Below the pieces are notes generated by a model that saw only the letters and a program-made list of their open reading frames with translations, had not been told where the DNA came from and made no database searches. A stretch of DNA of 64,000 bases from JBMYRH01 sp049602155 (GTDB taxonomy: Bacteria > Myxococcota_A > UBA9042 > PHBI01 > JBMYRH01): assembly GCA_049602155.1 (NCBI GenBank), contig JBMYRH010000018.1, positions 1 to 64,000 of the forward strand, written 5' to 3'. This document shows positions 17,117 through 26,587 of this stretch, in pieces (position 1 is the first letter of the stretch; each line of letters opens with the position of its first letter). A program made the translations under genes and the position numbers.

Positions 17117-19204
17117 ATGCTCCCGCGCTCATACCATCGACACCACAGTGGCACACGACACGCGCACCTCATCGCGCTGGTTGCGGCCTCCCTCTTTTGC
17201 CTTAACTCCGCCCACGCGGCGTCGACCAAGATCGACGTCGACACGGATCCGCCAGGCGCCACCGTGTACATGGTGAACGCCGAGGGTGGAGAGACCACGC
17301 TTGGTCAGACCCCCTTGAGCGCAAAGCGTGTCCCACGCGGACAGGTCGCGCTGCGCTTCGAGCTGACGGGGTACAAGGGGCTCGTAGAGACCATCGATGT
17401 CGGCAGTAAATCGAGCCGTTACGTCTTCAAGCTCACGAAGGACACGCAGCCTGGGCTCCTCATCTTCTCCTCCCACGAGACCTTCCACGGCGCCATCATC
17501 AGCGTGAATGGCAAGGTCATAGGTAGCCTGCCGTCCCGTGTATCCGTGCCGGTAGGCCGCCATCAAGCCTCGGTCGCCAAAGAGGGCTACGAGAGATGGG
17601 AGCAATGGCTCGACATCACCGATGGCCTTGAGGTCCCACTGGACATCGTGTTGACCCCAAAGATGGCCTCAAAGGGCAGCGTCCTTGTGACCTCATCGCC
17701 GTCTGGCGCGACGATCCAAATCGATGGTGCGCCGCGCGGCGTGACGCCGACCACGATCTCGGGACTCTCACCCGGTGCGTTCCAGCTCGTGCTGACCTTG
17801 GACGGACACACGCCCCACACCGCGAACCTCATCGTCAAAGATGGCGAGCAGGCCGTGATCGAGGCGACCCTAAAGAAGGCCGCCAGTCGCCTCGGCAACA
17901 TCAAGGTCCTCGCCGATGTCGAGGGAGCGCTCATCGCATTGGATGGGGAACGCGTGGGCGCAGCGCCGGTCGCTCGGCAGGGCCTCGAACCCGGCCTCCA
18001 CCTCGTGGAGGCGACGGCGCCCGGGCACACTGGAGCGCGCCGAGAGGTCACGATCCGCGCAGGCGAGACGACCGTCGTGCGCCTCAGCCTCCCTAAAGAG
18101 ACGATCGACAAGCCAGCCTCGGTGAGGGTCGTCACTGCTGCACCGGGCGCCCAGGTGAGCGTCGATGGCGGTCCAGCGACACCCGTATCTGAGCCCGTGA
18201 GCATCCAGAGCGCGGGGACACACTTTGTGACGGTCACCGCCCCAAACTACGCCACGTGGACCAAGCAAATCACCACATCACCTGGCCAATCGATGGAACT
18301 CGTCGCCGAACTCGTGGCGAGCGGCGAGCTCTTTATCGAGGTCAGCGAGGGCGCCGAAGCAGAGGTCCTAGTCGATGACTCTCTCGCCGGGATGACCCCA
18401 CTTAAGACGCCACTGGCCGTAGGAGAGCACACCGTCGTGGTCCGCCGCGGTTCGGGCGACGAGGAGCGCCACACGCTCTCCGTCACCGCGGGCAAGTCGA
18501 TCGCCCTGAAGGTATTCAAAGCCAAGGCAGCGAAGGCGCAGACCGCTGATGGTCGGGCCATGCCCTTCAGCGCGAAGACAGTCGGCACGGGCCGTGGCAG
18601 CCTCGACATCGCCCTTGGCTGGCCCTACATCGGCGAGATGCGGATCAACGGAGGCATCACGCCCTACCTAGACATCGGCTTCGCGTTCCGCAACGTCTTC
18701 GACACGATGAGCGAGTTCGAGGGGCGTGTGAAGTACACGTTCGCGCGCTCTAAAGTGCTCGCGGCCGCCGCCGAGGTCTCGATCGGCGGCGGCGGTGGTA
18801 GCCTCGACCGCAACAGCTTCATCTTCCGAGCGCTCGTGCTCGGCTCGGTATTTATCGGCGACAAGGTCGCTATGACAGCGCGGGCCGGAGGGTTCGTCTT
18901 CTCAGATCGGCTGGCGCCTGAGGGGCTCACCGCGGACAGCACCTTGTCACCCGCGCTGGGCGATGATCGCCGTGACACCGGCCTAGAGCTGCACGCGGGT
19001 CTGACACTCGAGTTCGCGGTGTCAGAGGAGTGGAACTTCTTCCTCCTCTTCGACGCGATGCCGATACGCACGGGCTCCTACCAGGTGACGCAAGACGGTG
19101 AACCCGTCGAATTACAGGGCCGCCTGCTGCTCTACGAGGGCCTCGCTGGGGAAGCTAAAGCACAGTTCTTTAGAGCCGCCGTGGGTTCAACACTCCTGTT
19201 CTAG
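17117..19204 (+). CDS. Secreted multi-PEGA protein with C-terminal outer-membrane beta-barrel-like domain
   Basis: A 695-residue exported protein with a signal peptide ending near LFCLNSAHAAS. It contains six tandem PEGA repeats of about 70-80 residues (for example DTDPPGATVYMVNAEGG, SSPSGATIQIDGAPRGVTPT, EGALIALDGERVGAAP). After residue about 495 comes a beta-rich region of about 200 residues with alternating strands (TPYLDIGFAFRN, GRVKYTFARSKVLAAAAEV, GLELHAGLTLEFAV), ending AAVGSTLLF with a terminal Phe as in outer-membrane barrels. PEGA domains are extracytoplasmic beta modules frequent in myxobacteria. ATG 17117 is chosen over 17105 because the promoter overlaps the latter. It is upstream of the two giant lipoproteins but has its own promoter. 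Confidence 0.75.
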   Translation: MLPRSYHRHHSGTRHAHLIALVAASLFCLNSAHAASTKIDVDTDPPGATVYMVNAEGGETTLGQTPLSAKRVPRGQVALRFELTGYKGLVETIDVGSKSSRYVFKLTKDTQPGLLIFSSHETFHGAIISVNGKVIGSLPSRVSVPVGRHQASVAKEGYERWEQWLDITDGLEVPLDIVLTPKMASKGSVLVTSSPSGATIQIDGAPRGVTPTTISGLSPGAFQLVLTLDGHTPHTANLIVKDGEQAVIEATLKKAASRLGNIKVLADVEGALIALDGERVGAAPVARQGLEPGLHLVEATAPGHTGARREVTIRAGETTVVRLSLPKETIDKPASVRVVTAAPGAQVSVDGGPATPVSEPVSIQSAGTHFVTVTAPNYATWTKQITTSPGQSMELVAELVASGELFIEVSEGAEAEVLVDDSLAGMTPLKTPLAVGEHTVVVRRGSGDEERHTLSVTAGKSIALKVFKAKAAKAQTADGRAMPFSAKTVGTGRGSLDIALGWPYIGEMRINGGITPYLDIGFAFRNVFDTMSEFEGRVKYTFARSKVLAAAAEVSIGGGGGSLDRNSFIFRALVLGSVFIGDKVAMTARAGGFVFSDRLAPEGLTADSTLSPALGDDRRDTGLELHAGLTLEFAVSEEWNFFLLFDAMPIRTGSYQVTQDGEPVELQGRLLLYEGLAGEAKAQFFRAAVGSTLLF

Positions 19205-19247
19205 AGGCCTCCCCCTTGCGCGGGTCACAGAAGTCCGCCCTGTCCGG

Positions 19248-19277
19248 TTGACGCGAGACCGGGATACTTGCGATCAT
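19248..19277 (+). promoter_or_regulatory. Putative promoter of the giant TSP3/MopE-like lipoprotein gene
   Basis: TTGACG (19248-19253), 18-nt spacer, GATCAT (19272-19277). The start ATG 19302 follows with GGAGG in between. Confidence 0.35.
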
Positions 19278-19301
19278 TGCCGGACGCTTTGGAGGCCCTC
19301 G

Positions 19302-22300
19302 ATGCTCGCTCGCTCCGTGCTCGCTTATCCTGTGTGCTTAGTGTTCCTGTCCGGTGCAATGGCAGCCTGCAGTGGCAACGCGACTGACACCCTCGGCGAA
19401 GGCACCTCCGTCACGGACCCTTCCATCGCGTCGAGTGACAGCGAGGGCGACGCCGAGGACGCGCCGACGCCGTTCACAGAGGACGGAGCTTCAACCGCAG
19501 AGGGCGACACGAACATCACGCCCGACGAGGACGCAGAGGGGCCCATCCAGGGCACCTCTGACGCCGGCGAGGGGAACAGCGACACGACCGAGGAGGCGCT
19601 GAACTGCCCCGGGGCGTTCGGATGCCCATGCGAGGACGGCGACGAGTGCTTCTCGGGATACTGCCTCTCCGACCCAGCCGGCGAAAAGAGCTGCACCAAG
19701 ACCTGTGAAGGCAGCTGCCCCGAGGGCTACGTCTGCTTGGAGACCGAGGCAGCGAGTGATGTCGTCTTCGTGTGCACGCCAGTCGATGATCCGATCTGCA
19801 GGAGCTGCGTCAACGACGACGTGTGCGGGAACGTCGGCGGTCGATGCATTGGGGCCACAGAAGACACACCCGGGCAATGCGGGCGCAGCTGCCTGAGCGA
19901 ACAGGATTGCCCAACCGGCTTCACCTGCGACTCAGTCGATGTCGACGGTGGTAACGAAAAGCAGTGTGTCCCCCAAGGGTCCACATGCCCGTGCACCGCC
20001 GAGACCAGCGGCATCACCCGTGCCTGCGACAACACCTCTGAGCTCGGGACTTGCGTCGGGACACAGACCTGCGATGGCGCTGCTTGGAGCGCATGTGATG
20101 CGGGGACCCCTCAGCCTGAGACCTGTGACAACATCGACGACGACTGTGACGGCGCCATCGATGAATTCGTCGAGGGACTCGGTGATGCCTGTGACGGCGA
20201 CGGAGAGGGGTGCGACAACGGCACGACCATCTGCGACTCGAACGCCGCCAGCTTGGTCTGTGTCGGTGACTACACACCGGACGAGACGTGCGACGGGGAA
20301 GACAACGACTGCGACGACCAGACGGATGAAGGCTTCCCCGACGCCGACGGTGATGGCGACGCGGACTGCGTGGACGACGATGATGACAACGACGGCGTGG
20401 GAGACGCAGACGACAACTGCGTCTCGATGAGCAACAGCGAACAGCTTGACCTCGATGGCGACAACGTCGGTGACGCGTGTGACGACGACGACGACGGAGA
20501 CGGCGTGCTCGATGAGGCCGACAACTGCGCGAGCGCTTCCAACACGGCTCAAGGTGACGCCGACGGTGACGGCCTCGGGGACAGCTGTGACGACGATGAT
20601 GACGGCGACGGCAGCCTTGATGAGGCGGACTGTGCACCGCTCAACCCCTTGATCCACCCCGGCGCGGAGGAGTCCTGCAACGGGCTCGACGACAACTGCA
20701 ACGAGGCTGTCGATGAGGGCTTCCCAGACCTCAACAATGACCAGATCGCGGACTGCCTCAGCCCGGAGCTCGACGGAGACACCGTCCCCGACGACATCGA
20801 CAACTGCCCCCTCGACTGGAACCTGGACCAGCTCGACACCGATGAGGATGGCGACGGTGACGCGTGCGACCTCGATGACGACGGCGACGAAGACCCTGAC
20901 GAGACGGACTGCGCCCCCCTCAACCCGATGGTCTTCACAGACGCAACCGAGACATGCAACGGCGTCGACGACGACTGCGACGACGAGACGGACGAGGACT
21001 TCGCGGACGCCAACGATGACGGCATCGCCGACTGCTTGGACGACGATGACGACGGCGACAATGTCCCCGATGAGGAGGACAACTGTCCGTTTGATTGGAA
21101 CGCACAGCAGCTCGACACCGACGGCGACAACCAAGGGGACGCCTGCGATGACGATGACGACGGCGATGGGGACCTGGACGCGGACGACTGCGAGCCGCTG
21201 AATTCCGCCGTCCATGTGGCAGCTCTCGAGGTCTGCAATGGCTTGGACGACAACTGCGACGGTGCCACCGACGAGGGCTTCTCAGACCTCGACGACGACG
21301 GTGAAGCGGACTGCCTCGATGTTGACGACGACGGCGACGGGGTCCTCGACACGTTCGATAACTGCCCGAACATCAACAATGGCGATCAGCTCGACACGGA
21401 CGGCGACGACGACGGCGACGCGTGCGACAACGATGACGACAACGACGGCGCCCTCGACGTCATCGATTGCGGCCCCAAGGACGACTCGATCTATCAAGGC
21501 GCCCAAGAGAGCTGCAACGGCATCGATGACAACTGCAATGGCCTGAAGGACGAAGGCTTCCCTGACATGGACTTCGACTGGATCGCCGACTGCGTCGACA
21601 CCGACATCGACGGCGATGGGTTCGACGAAGAGGAAGATAACTGCCCTGAGATGGTGAACGTGAGCCAACTCGACACGGACGGCGACGGCAAAGGCAACGT
21701 CTGCGACGAAGACGATGACGGTGACGGTGACTCTGACCTGACCGACTGCGCGCCACTCGACCCGACCGTCCACCACGGCGCCAGCGAGACCTGCAATGGG
21801 GTCGACGATGACTGTGATGGTGAGGCTGATGAGGGGTACGTCGACACGGATGGAGACGAGCTCCCCGACTGCCTCGTCGACGACGATGACGCAGACGGCG
21901 TGCTCGACGATGAGGACAACTGCCCGGTCACTGCCAACCCCGACCAGTCGGACCTCGATGATGATGGCTTTGGGGACGTGTGCGACTTGGACGACGACGG
22001 CGATGTGTACCCAGACGCCGTCGACAACTGCCCCGAGGTGCCGAACCCCGGCCAGGAAGACCTCGGCAACGATGGGGTAGGGGACCTGTGTGACGACGAC
22101 GACGATGACGACGGCACCCTAGACGAGGCTGACAATTGCCCTGAGCTCTCCAACCCAGGCCAGCTGGACTTCGACCAGGATGGACTCGGGGACCTCTGTG
22201 ACGAGGACCCAGACGGAGACGGCCTCAACAGCGATGTCGACAACTGCCCCGAGGTCCCGAACGCGGAGCAGGAAAACCTAGACGGCGACAGCGAAGGCGA

Positions 22301-23609
22301 TGCCTGCGATTACGAGACCGACGGAGACGGCGTCAGCGACGTCTTCGACAACTGTCCGCTCCTACCGAACGTCAACCAGCTCGACAATGACGGCGACGGG
22401 CTGGGCGATCTATGCGACGACGATGACGACAACGACACCATCTTGGACACCGTAGACAACTGCCCGTTCGTGCCCAACACCGACCAGATCGACAGTGACG
22501 GTGACGGCTATGGCGAGGCCTGCGATGTCGACAACGATGGGGATGACGTCAGCGACGTCTTCGACAATTGCCTCGGCCTCTACAACCCGGAACAAGCGGA
22601 CTACGACGATGACGGGCTGGGTAACGACTGTGATCCCGACATCGATGGCGACATCTGGAAGAACGAGGATGACAACTGCCCGTACGACAGCAACCCCGAC
22701 CAGGCCAACGCCGATGGAGACGATTACGGCGACCTCTGCGACTACGACAACGACAACGACGGGGTCGACAACGAATTCGACAACTGCCCCAACGACCCGA
22801 ACCCGCTCCAAGAGGACGCCAACGGCAACAACATCGGTGATGCTTGTGAGGACTACGATGCAGATGGGGTGCCAGACGTCCAAGACAACTGCATCCTCGT
22901 GCCCAATCCGCTGCAAGAGAATGCGGACGGTGATGCGGACGGAAACGCGTGCGACTATGACGATGACAACGATGGAGACATCGACGACGTCGACTGCGCG
23001 CCACTCGACCCGACGATTCACCACGACGCCGTGGAGATCTGCGGTGACGGGGTAGACCAAAACTGCGCATCAGGAGACGGCTGCATCTCAGTCGGGGTCC
23101 AGATCGACGGCGTCTGGACCGACGTGCTGCTCGCGCCCCACGTGAGTGGAGACTCTGGCGTCGGCTTCTATAAGTACGGCAGCCCAGTCGGAGCCAGCTC
23201 CAACACTGGGCTTGAGGTCGGCAATGCGTCGGTCCAGATGCCCCACCTCGACGCGGCCGGCAACCTGACCCTCATCATGATGCATGACACCTTCACCGAT
23301 GGGACGGGCGGGAACCTCGAGGCCACCTTCAACTTCGTCGCAAGGGACAAGGCGCTGCTCTTTGATGATGGCGGCGAGATGCCAGCGGTCGGTTCACTGA
23401 CGGCTAAGTGGACATGGATTGAGTGCTGCAATGACGGCGCTGTCTTTGACGCCAACGAGATCGTGGAAGATCCCGACGCCTGCCTCACGGTCCAGTACAC
23501 CGCCGCGACGGGTATCGGTGAAGGCATCTACACGGTCGTTAACGGCGTCCCCATCAAGCTGACCCCGGACGTCTATGCGCCCATCCGCTGGTGCGGAGCG
23601 TCTGAATAA
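19302..23609 (+). CDS. Giant acidic lipoprotein with MopE-type and thrombospondin type 3-like Ca-binding repeats
   Basis: A 1435-residue predicted lipoprotein (lipobox MAAC, Cys23; ATG 19302 with GGAGG upstream). An acidic Asp/Glu/Thr tail is followed by Cys-rich modules (CPCEDGDECFSGYCL). Seven MopE-like units of the form E-T/S-C-N/D-G-x-D-D-x-C-x-x-x-x-D-E-G then mix with more than fifteen thrombospondin type 3-like repeats of the form DNCP-x-x-x-N-x-x-Q-x-D-x-D-x-D-G-x-G-D-x-C-D. From about residue 1270 a different, non-repetitive domain of about 165 residues begins (SVGVQIDGVWTDVLLAPHV) and ends at the C-terminus. TSP3 repeats bind many Ca2+ ions and form rigid rods; MopE motifs occur in metal-binding surface proteins. 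A cell-surface stalk or adhesin is likely, not proven. It is 10 bp upstream of the next lipoprotein. Confidence 0.82.
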   Translation: MLARSVLAYPVCLVFLSGAMAACSGNATDTLGEGTSVTDPSIASSDSEGDAEDAPTPFTEDGASTAEGDTNITPDEDAEGPIQGTSDAGEGNSDTTEEALNCPGAFGCPCEDGDECFSGYCLSDPAGEKSCTKTCEGSCPEGYVCLETEAASDVVFVCTPVDDPICRSCVNDDVCGNVGGRCIGATEDTPGQCGRSCLSEQDCPTGFTCDSVDVDGGNEKQCVPQGSTCPCTAETSGITRACDNTSELGTCVGTQTCDGAAWSACDAGTPQPETCDNIDDDCDGAIDEFVEGLGDACDGDGEGCDNGTTICDSNAASLVCVGDYTPDETCDGEDNDCDDQTDEGFPDADGDGDADCVDDDDDNDGVGDADDNCVSMSNSEQLDLDGDNVGDACDDDDDGDGVLDEADNCASASNTAQGDADGDGLGDSCDDDDDGDGSLDEADCAPLNPLIHPGAEESCNGLDDNCNEAVDEGFPDLNNDQIADCLSPELDGDTVPDDIDNCPLDWNLDQLDTDEDGDGDACDLDDDGDEDPDETDCAPLNPMVFTDATETCNGVDDDCDDETDEDFADANDDGIADCLDDDDDGDNVPDEEDNCPFDWNAQQLDTDGDNQGDACDDDDDGDGDLDADDCEPLNSAVHVAALEVCNGLDDNCDGATDEGFSDLDDDGEADCLDVDDDGDGVLDTFDNCPNINNGDQLDTDGDDDGDACDNDDDNDGALDVIDCGPKDDSIYQGAQESCNGIDDNCNGLKDEGFPDMDFDWIADCVDTDIDGDGFDEEEDNCPEMVNVSQLDTDGDGKGNVCDEDDDGDGDSDLTDCAPLDPTVHHGASETCNGVDDDCDGEADEGYVDTDGDELPDCLVDDDDADGVLDDEDNCPVTANPDQSDLDDDGFGDVCDLDDDGDVYPDAVDNCPEVPNPGQEDLGNDGVGDLCDDDDDDDGTLDEADNCPELSNPGQLDFDQDGLGDLCDEDPDGDGLNSDVDNCPEVPNAEQENLDGDSEGDACDYETDGDGVSDVFDNCPLLPNVNQLDNDGDGLGDLCDDDDDNDTILDTVDNCPFVPNTDQIDSDGDGYGEACDVDNDGDDVSDVFDNCLGLYNPEQADYDDDGLGNDCDPDIDGDIWKNEDDNCPYDSNPDQANADGDDYGDLCDYDNDNDGVDNEFDNCPNDPNPLQEDANGNNIGDACEDYDADGVPDVQDNCILVPNPLQENADGDADGNACDYDDDNDGDIDDVDCAPLDPTIHHDAVEICGDGVDQNCASGDGCISVGVQIDGVWTDVLLAPHVSGDSGVGFYKYGSPVGASSNTGLEVGNASVQMPHLDAAGNLTLIMMHDTFTDGTGGNLEATFNFVARDKALLFDDGGEMPAVGSLTAKWTWIECCNDGAVFDANEIVEDPDACLTVQYTAATGIGEGIYTVVNGVPIKLTPDVYAPIRWCGASE

Positions 23610-23619
23610 GGTGTCATTC

Positions 23620-26559
23620 ATGAGCACTGTTCACCGGCCCTCGTCTCTTGGCTACGTCGCTGTATGGCTCGTCGCCGTGACCTATCTCGTGGGGTGTACG
23701 CAATTCGAGCCCGCTCCATCAAGCGAGGGTGACGGCTCAGCAGATGACGCTGCGGATACCGTGGAGGCGCCGACAGACGTCGACGCAGCGCCACCGACCA
23801 ACGTCGGCGATATCACCTCAACCGACGACGACGTGAGCGAAAGCAATGGGGACACCCCCTCCGTCGGAGACGCACCTGACTCAAGCCCCGACATCAGCGA
23901 GTTCGACGACGTCACGCCCCCCGAGCCCGATGTGGAGGGGGACGCCCCAGCCACAACCGACGCAGCTGACACCGCAGAGATGGATGGCGAATCGGACGCC
24001 GGGCCGACTGCCGAAGACACTGAGGATGGAGACTCCACCGAAGAGGTCGTCAACCCGCCATGTGTCGACCTCTGCCCCGGGGAGGGGATCTTCCGGTGTA
24101 TGGACGGCGTCATCCCCGCGACAGAGCGCTGCACCACGGATGTGCAGACAGGCTGCCTCTTCTGGGATCCCTTTCAGGTCTGCACGGACAACGCCTGCCA
24201 AGGTCAGGCGATCTGTGACAACGGCGCCTGTGACCACGATGGCCAAGCCGGGCTGACGTGCACGTCATCGGACCCGTGCATGGCTTCAGTCTGCGACCCA
24301 GAGAGCGAAGGATGTGTGGACACCCCCTTGCCTGGCGGCGGGTGCGACGACGGCGAGGCGTGCACATCCCTGGATACGTGTAGTGCCGACGGGGCCTGTG
24401 TCGGGACCCCCGACGCGTCACTCTGCCCATGCAGCAACGACAGCGACTGCCTCGCCCAAGACCCCGACGGGGAGGCGTGCGAGGACCGCTATCTGTGCCA
24501 ACCGATAAGCCCCGAGAGCCAGGCCTCCGCCTGCGTCTACAGCGATGCCCCGACCATCTGCCCATCAGAGCCCTTGAGCTGCACGACCTCAGCGTGTGTC
24601 CCTGAGACAGGCCTCTGCAGTGCGCTGCCTGTCGCGGTCGAAGTGGCATGCGATGACGGCGATCCTTGCACAAAGAACGAGCAGTGCGATGGTGCCGGCG
24701 TGTGCGTTGGCTTCCCCGACGCCGTGAACTGCAGCTGCGCGACGGACACAGACTGCCTCGGCTTCGATGAGGATGGAGACGCGTGCAACGGCCGCTACGT
24801 ATGCACGGATCTCAACTGGGCCGCTGGCGCGATGGCCTGTGTCTACGAGCCAACCCCCGTGACATGCCCTGAGCCTGACTCTGAATGCCTTACCGCTGGC
24901 TGCGCGCCTGCGACCGGCGAGTGCGTCGACCTCCCCGTACCGGATGGCCAACCCTGCGATGATGCCAACCTCTGTAGCGCCTCCTCGTCCTGTCTCTTTG
25001 GTCTCTGCAGCGGCTCGGATTACGTGAACTGCGCGGATGGCAAGGCCTGCGACAACATGGCCTGTGATGCCGACACGGGGACCTGCTATGTGGAGAGCAT
25101 CAACATCGCGTGCTGCGGCAATGGCATCCTTGAAGAGGGTGAGGCCTGTGACACAGCCGCGTCCTGGTGCACCAAGACGTGTGAGGAGACATCCTGCGTG
25201 CAGGGCAGCTTGGCCGTCGGCTTAGGCTGCATGCAATTTCCCACAGGGCAGGGCGCGCTCGGGGCCACCTTCACCCTCGACTTCTTTATCCGGGTTGTTG
25301 GCTCAGAGGGCACCGTCCTAGCGAGCGGCCAAGGCGTCAATGCGCCGTGGCGACTCGCTCTCGAGCCACGAGATTCGGGCCCAACGCTGGTCTGGTATGA
25401 GAGCGTGATCTCACTCAATGGTAAGGACTCTGTGACCGGCCCCGTCCTCACGGAAGGGCAGTGGCACCATGTCACGATGACACGTGACGGGACGGCCCCA
25501 GCGTATGCGCAGACAACATTCTGGCTCGACGCGGTGCCCTACGGCGGTGGAGCGCTCACTGCCTTCCCCTTCGCCCACGCAGATTGGGGCTGGATAGGCT
25601 GCCAAGGTTCCGGGGCGCCCCCGATGCCTGCCCTCATCGATGAGCTCCGTTGGCGAGAGGGCCTGCACCCACCGGACGGTATCCCCACAGAGCCGCACGC
25701 ATCAGCGGGCACGCTGCTCCTTTACCACTTTGACGACGTCACCCCTGGCGTCGCAGTCGATGCATCAGGGTGGAACCGACATGGCGCGTGGCAGGGATGC
25801 TCCCGCGCCGATGAGACGCCCTTCGAGGGCCAAGCCGGCACCTGCGAAGCGACCTGGTGTGACCGCTCAGCGCTCCTCTTCAACCCTAACCAAGAGGCCG
25901 TCGGGACGATCCCCCCCAGCCCCGCTATGGCGGGCGTCTCATCCCTAACGGTGGAGTTCTACCTCCGCCTAGACGACACCTCTGAACCCCAAATGGTCAT
26001 CAGCCAAAGCACCGGGGCCATCGGCGGACCCGACTGGCACATCTTGGCTGTGAGCGGTGGAGGCGCCCTTGGTCGCCTACAATGGCATGAGGGGCAGGAA
26101 GCTGGCGAGGCGCTCCAGCTCGACAACTTCATCACCTCGGGCCTCCTCACGGGTGGAGTAACGCACCATGTCGCCTTTGTAAGGAGCGTCGGAGCGGATG
26201 GGAGCGTCACTGGCCGTTGGCATATCAACGGCGAAGCGGGGACGCTGACCACCCTTGAGAGCGCCATGCCCCTAGAGCTCACGACTCGCCCCATCTACTT
26301 AGGCTCGCAGGCTGGCAGCACGCTCTTCCTTGACGGCTTCATCGACGAGCTCCGGATCAGCAGCGCGGCCATGTACGACGACGCGCCCTTTACACCTGGG
26401 GTCATCGTGGAGACGCCGCAGACCCTCGGCCTCTACAGGTTCGACATTGGCGCAGGGAACTGGGCTTACCCAGAGCTCTGGGGGACGTTACCCCCCATGC
26501 TGCTAGAAGGGATCACCTATGCCTCAGCCGGTGCGACAGCTGTGGGGCCATGCCCCTGA
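23620..26559 (+). CDS. Cys-rich surface lipoprotein with two LamG/concanavalin A-like domains
   Basis: A 979-residue predicted lipoprotein (lipobox LVGC, Cys26; ATG 23620 with AAGGTG upstream). An acidic Asp/Pro/Thr-rich linker of about 120 residues leads to a Cys-rich stretch of myxobacterial type (CDDGDPCTKNEQCDGAGVCVG, CDDGEACTSLDTC). Two LamG-like jelly-roll domains follow. The first is near residues 540-740 (GATFTLDFFIRVVGSEG, GQWHHVTMTRDG, LIDELRWREG); the second is near 770-960 (SSLTVEFYLRLDD, TGGVTHHVAFVRS, FIDELRISSAAMYDDAPF). LamG folds bind sugars or protein ligands. It lies 10 bp behind the giant TSP3-like gene, so the two are probably one operon. Confidence 0.8.
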   Translation: MSTVHRPSSLGYVAVWLVAVTYLVGCTQFEPAPSSEGDGSADDAADTVEAPTDVDAAPPTNVGDITSTDDDVSESNGDTPSVGDAPDSSPDISEFDDVTPPEPDVEGDAPATTDAADTAEMDGESDAGPTAEDTEDGDSTEEVVNPPCVDLCPGEGIFRCMDGVIPATERCTTDVQTGCLFWDPFQVCTDNACQGQAICDNGACDHDGQAGLTCTSSDPCMASVCDPESEGCVDTPLPGGGCDDGEACTSLDTCSADGACVGTPDASLCPCSNDSDCLAQDPDGEACEDRYLCQPISPESQASACVYSDAPTICPSEPLSCTTSACVPETGLCSALPVAVEVACDDGDPCTKNEQCDGAGVCVGFPDAVNCSCATDTDCLGFDEDGDACNGRYVCTDLNWAAGAMACVYEPTPVTCPEPDSECLTAGCAPATGECVDLPVPDGQPCDDANLCSASSSCLFGLCSGSDYVNCADGKACDNMACDADTGTCYVESINIACCGNGILEEGEACDTAASWCTKTCEETSCVQGSLAVGLGCMQFPTGQGALGATFTLDFFIRVVGSEGTVLASGQGVNAPWRLALEPRDSGPTLVWYESVISLNGKDSVTGPVLTEGQWHHVTMTRDGTAPAYAQTTFWLDAVPYGGGALTAFPFAHADWGWIGCQGSGAPPMPALIDELRWREGLHPPDGIPTEPHASAGTLLLYHFDDVTPGVAVDASGWNRHGAWQGCSRADETPFEGQAGTCEATWCDRSALLFNPNQEAVGTIPPSPAMAGVSSLTVEFYLRLDDTSEPQMVISQSTGAIGGPDWHILAVSGGGALGRLQWHEGQEAGEALQLDNFITSGLLTGGVTHHVAFVRSVGADGSVTGRWHINGEAGTLTTLESAMPLELTTRPIYLGSQAGSTLFLDGFIDELRISSAAMYDDAPFTPGVIVETPQTLGLYRFDIGAGNWAYPELWGTLPPMLLEGITYASAGATAVGPCP

Positions 26560-26587
26560 ACGCACAAGGCTCAGCTTCCACGCCCCG

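Noticed and set aside
19932..21215. Minus-strand open frame of 427 codons rich in Val/Ile
   Set aside because: It is the mirror of GAC-rich Asp repeats in the TSP3/MopE gene (GTC codons on the reverse strand), with no domain and no ribosome site.
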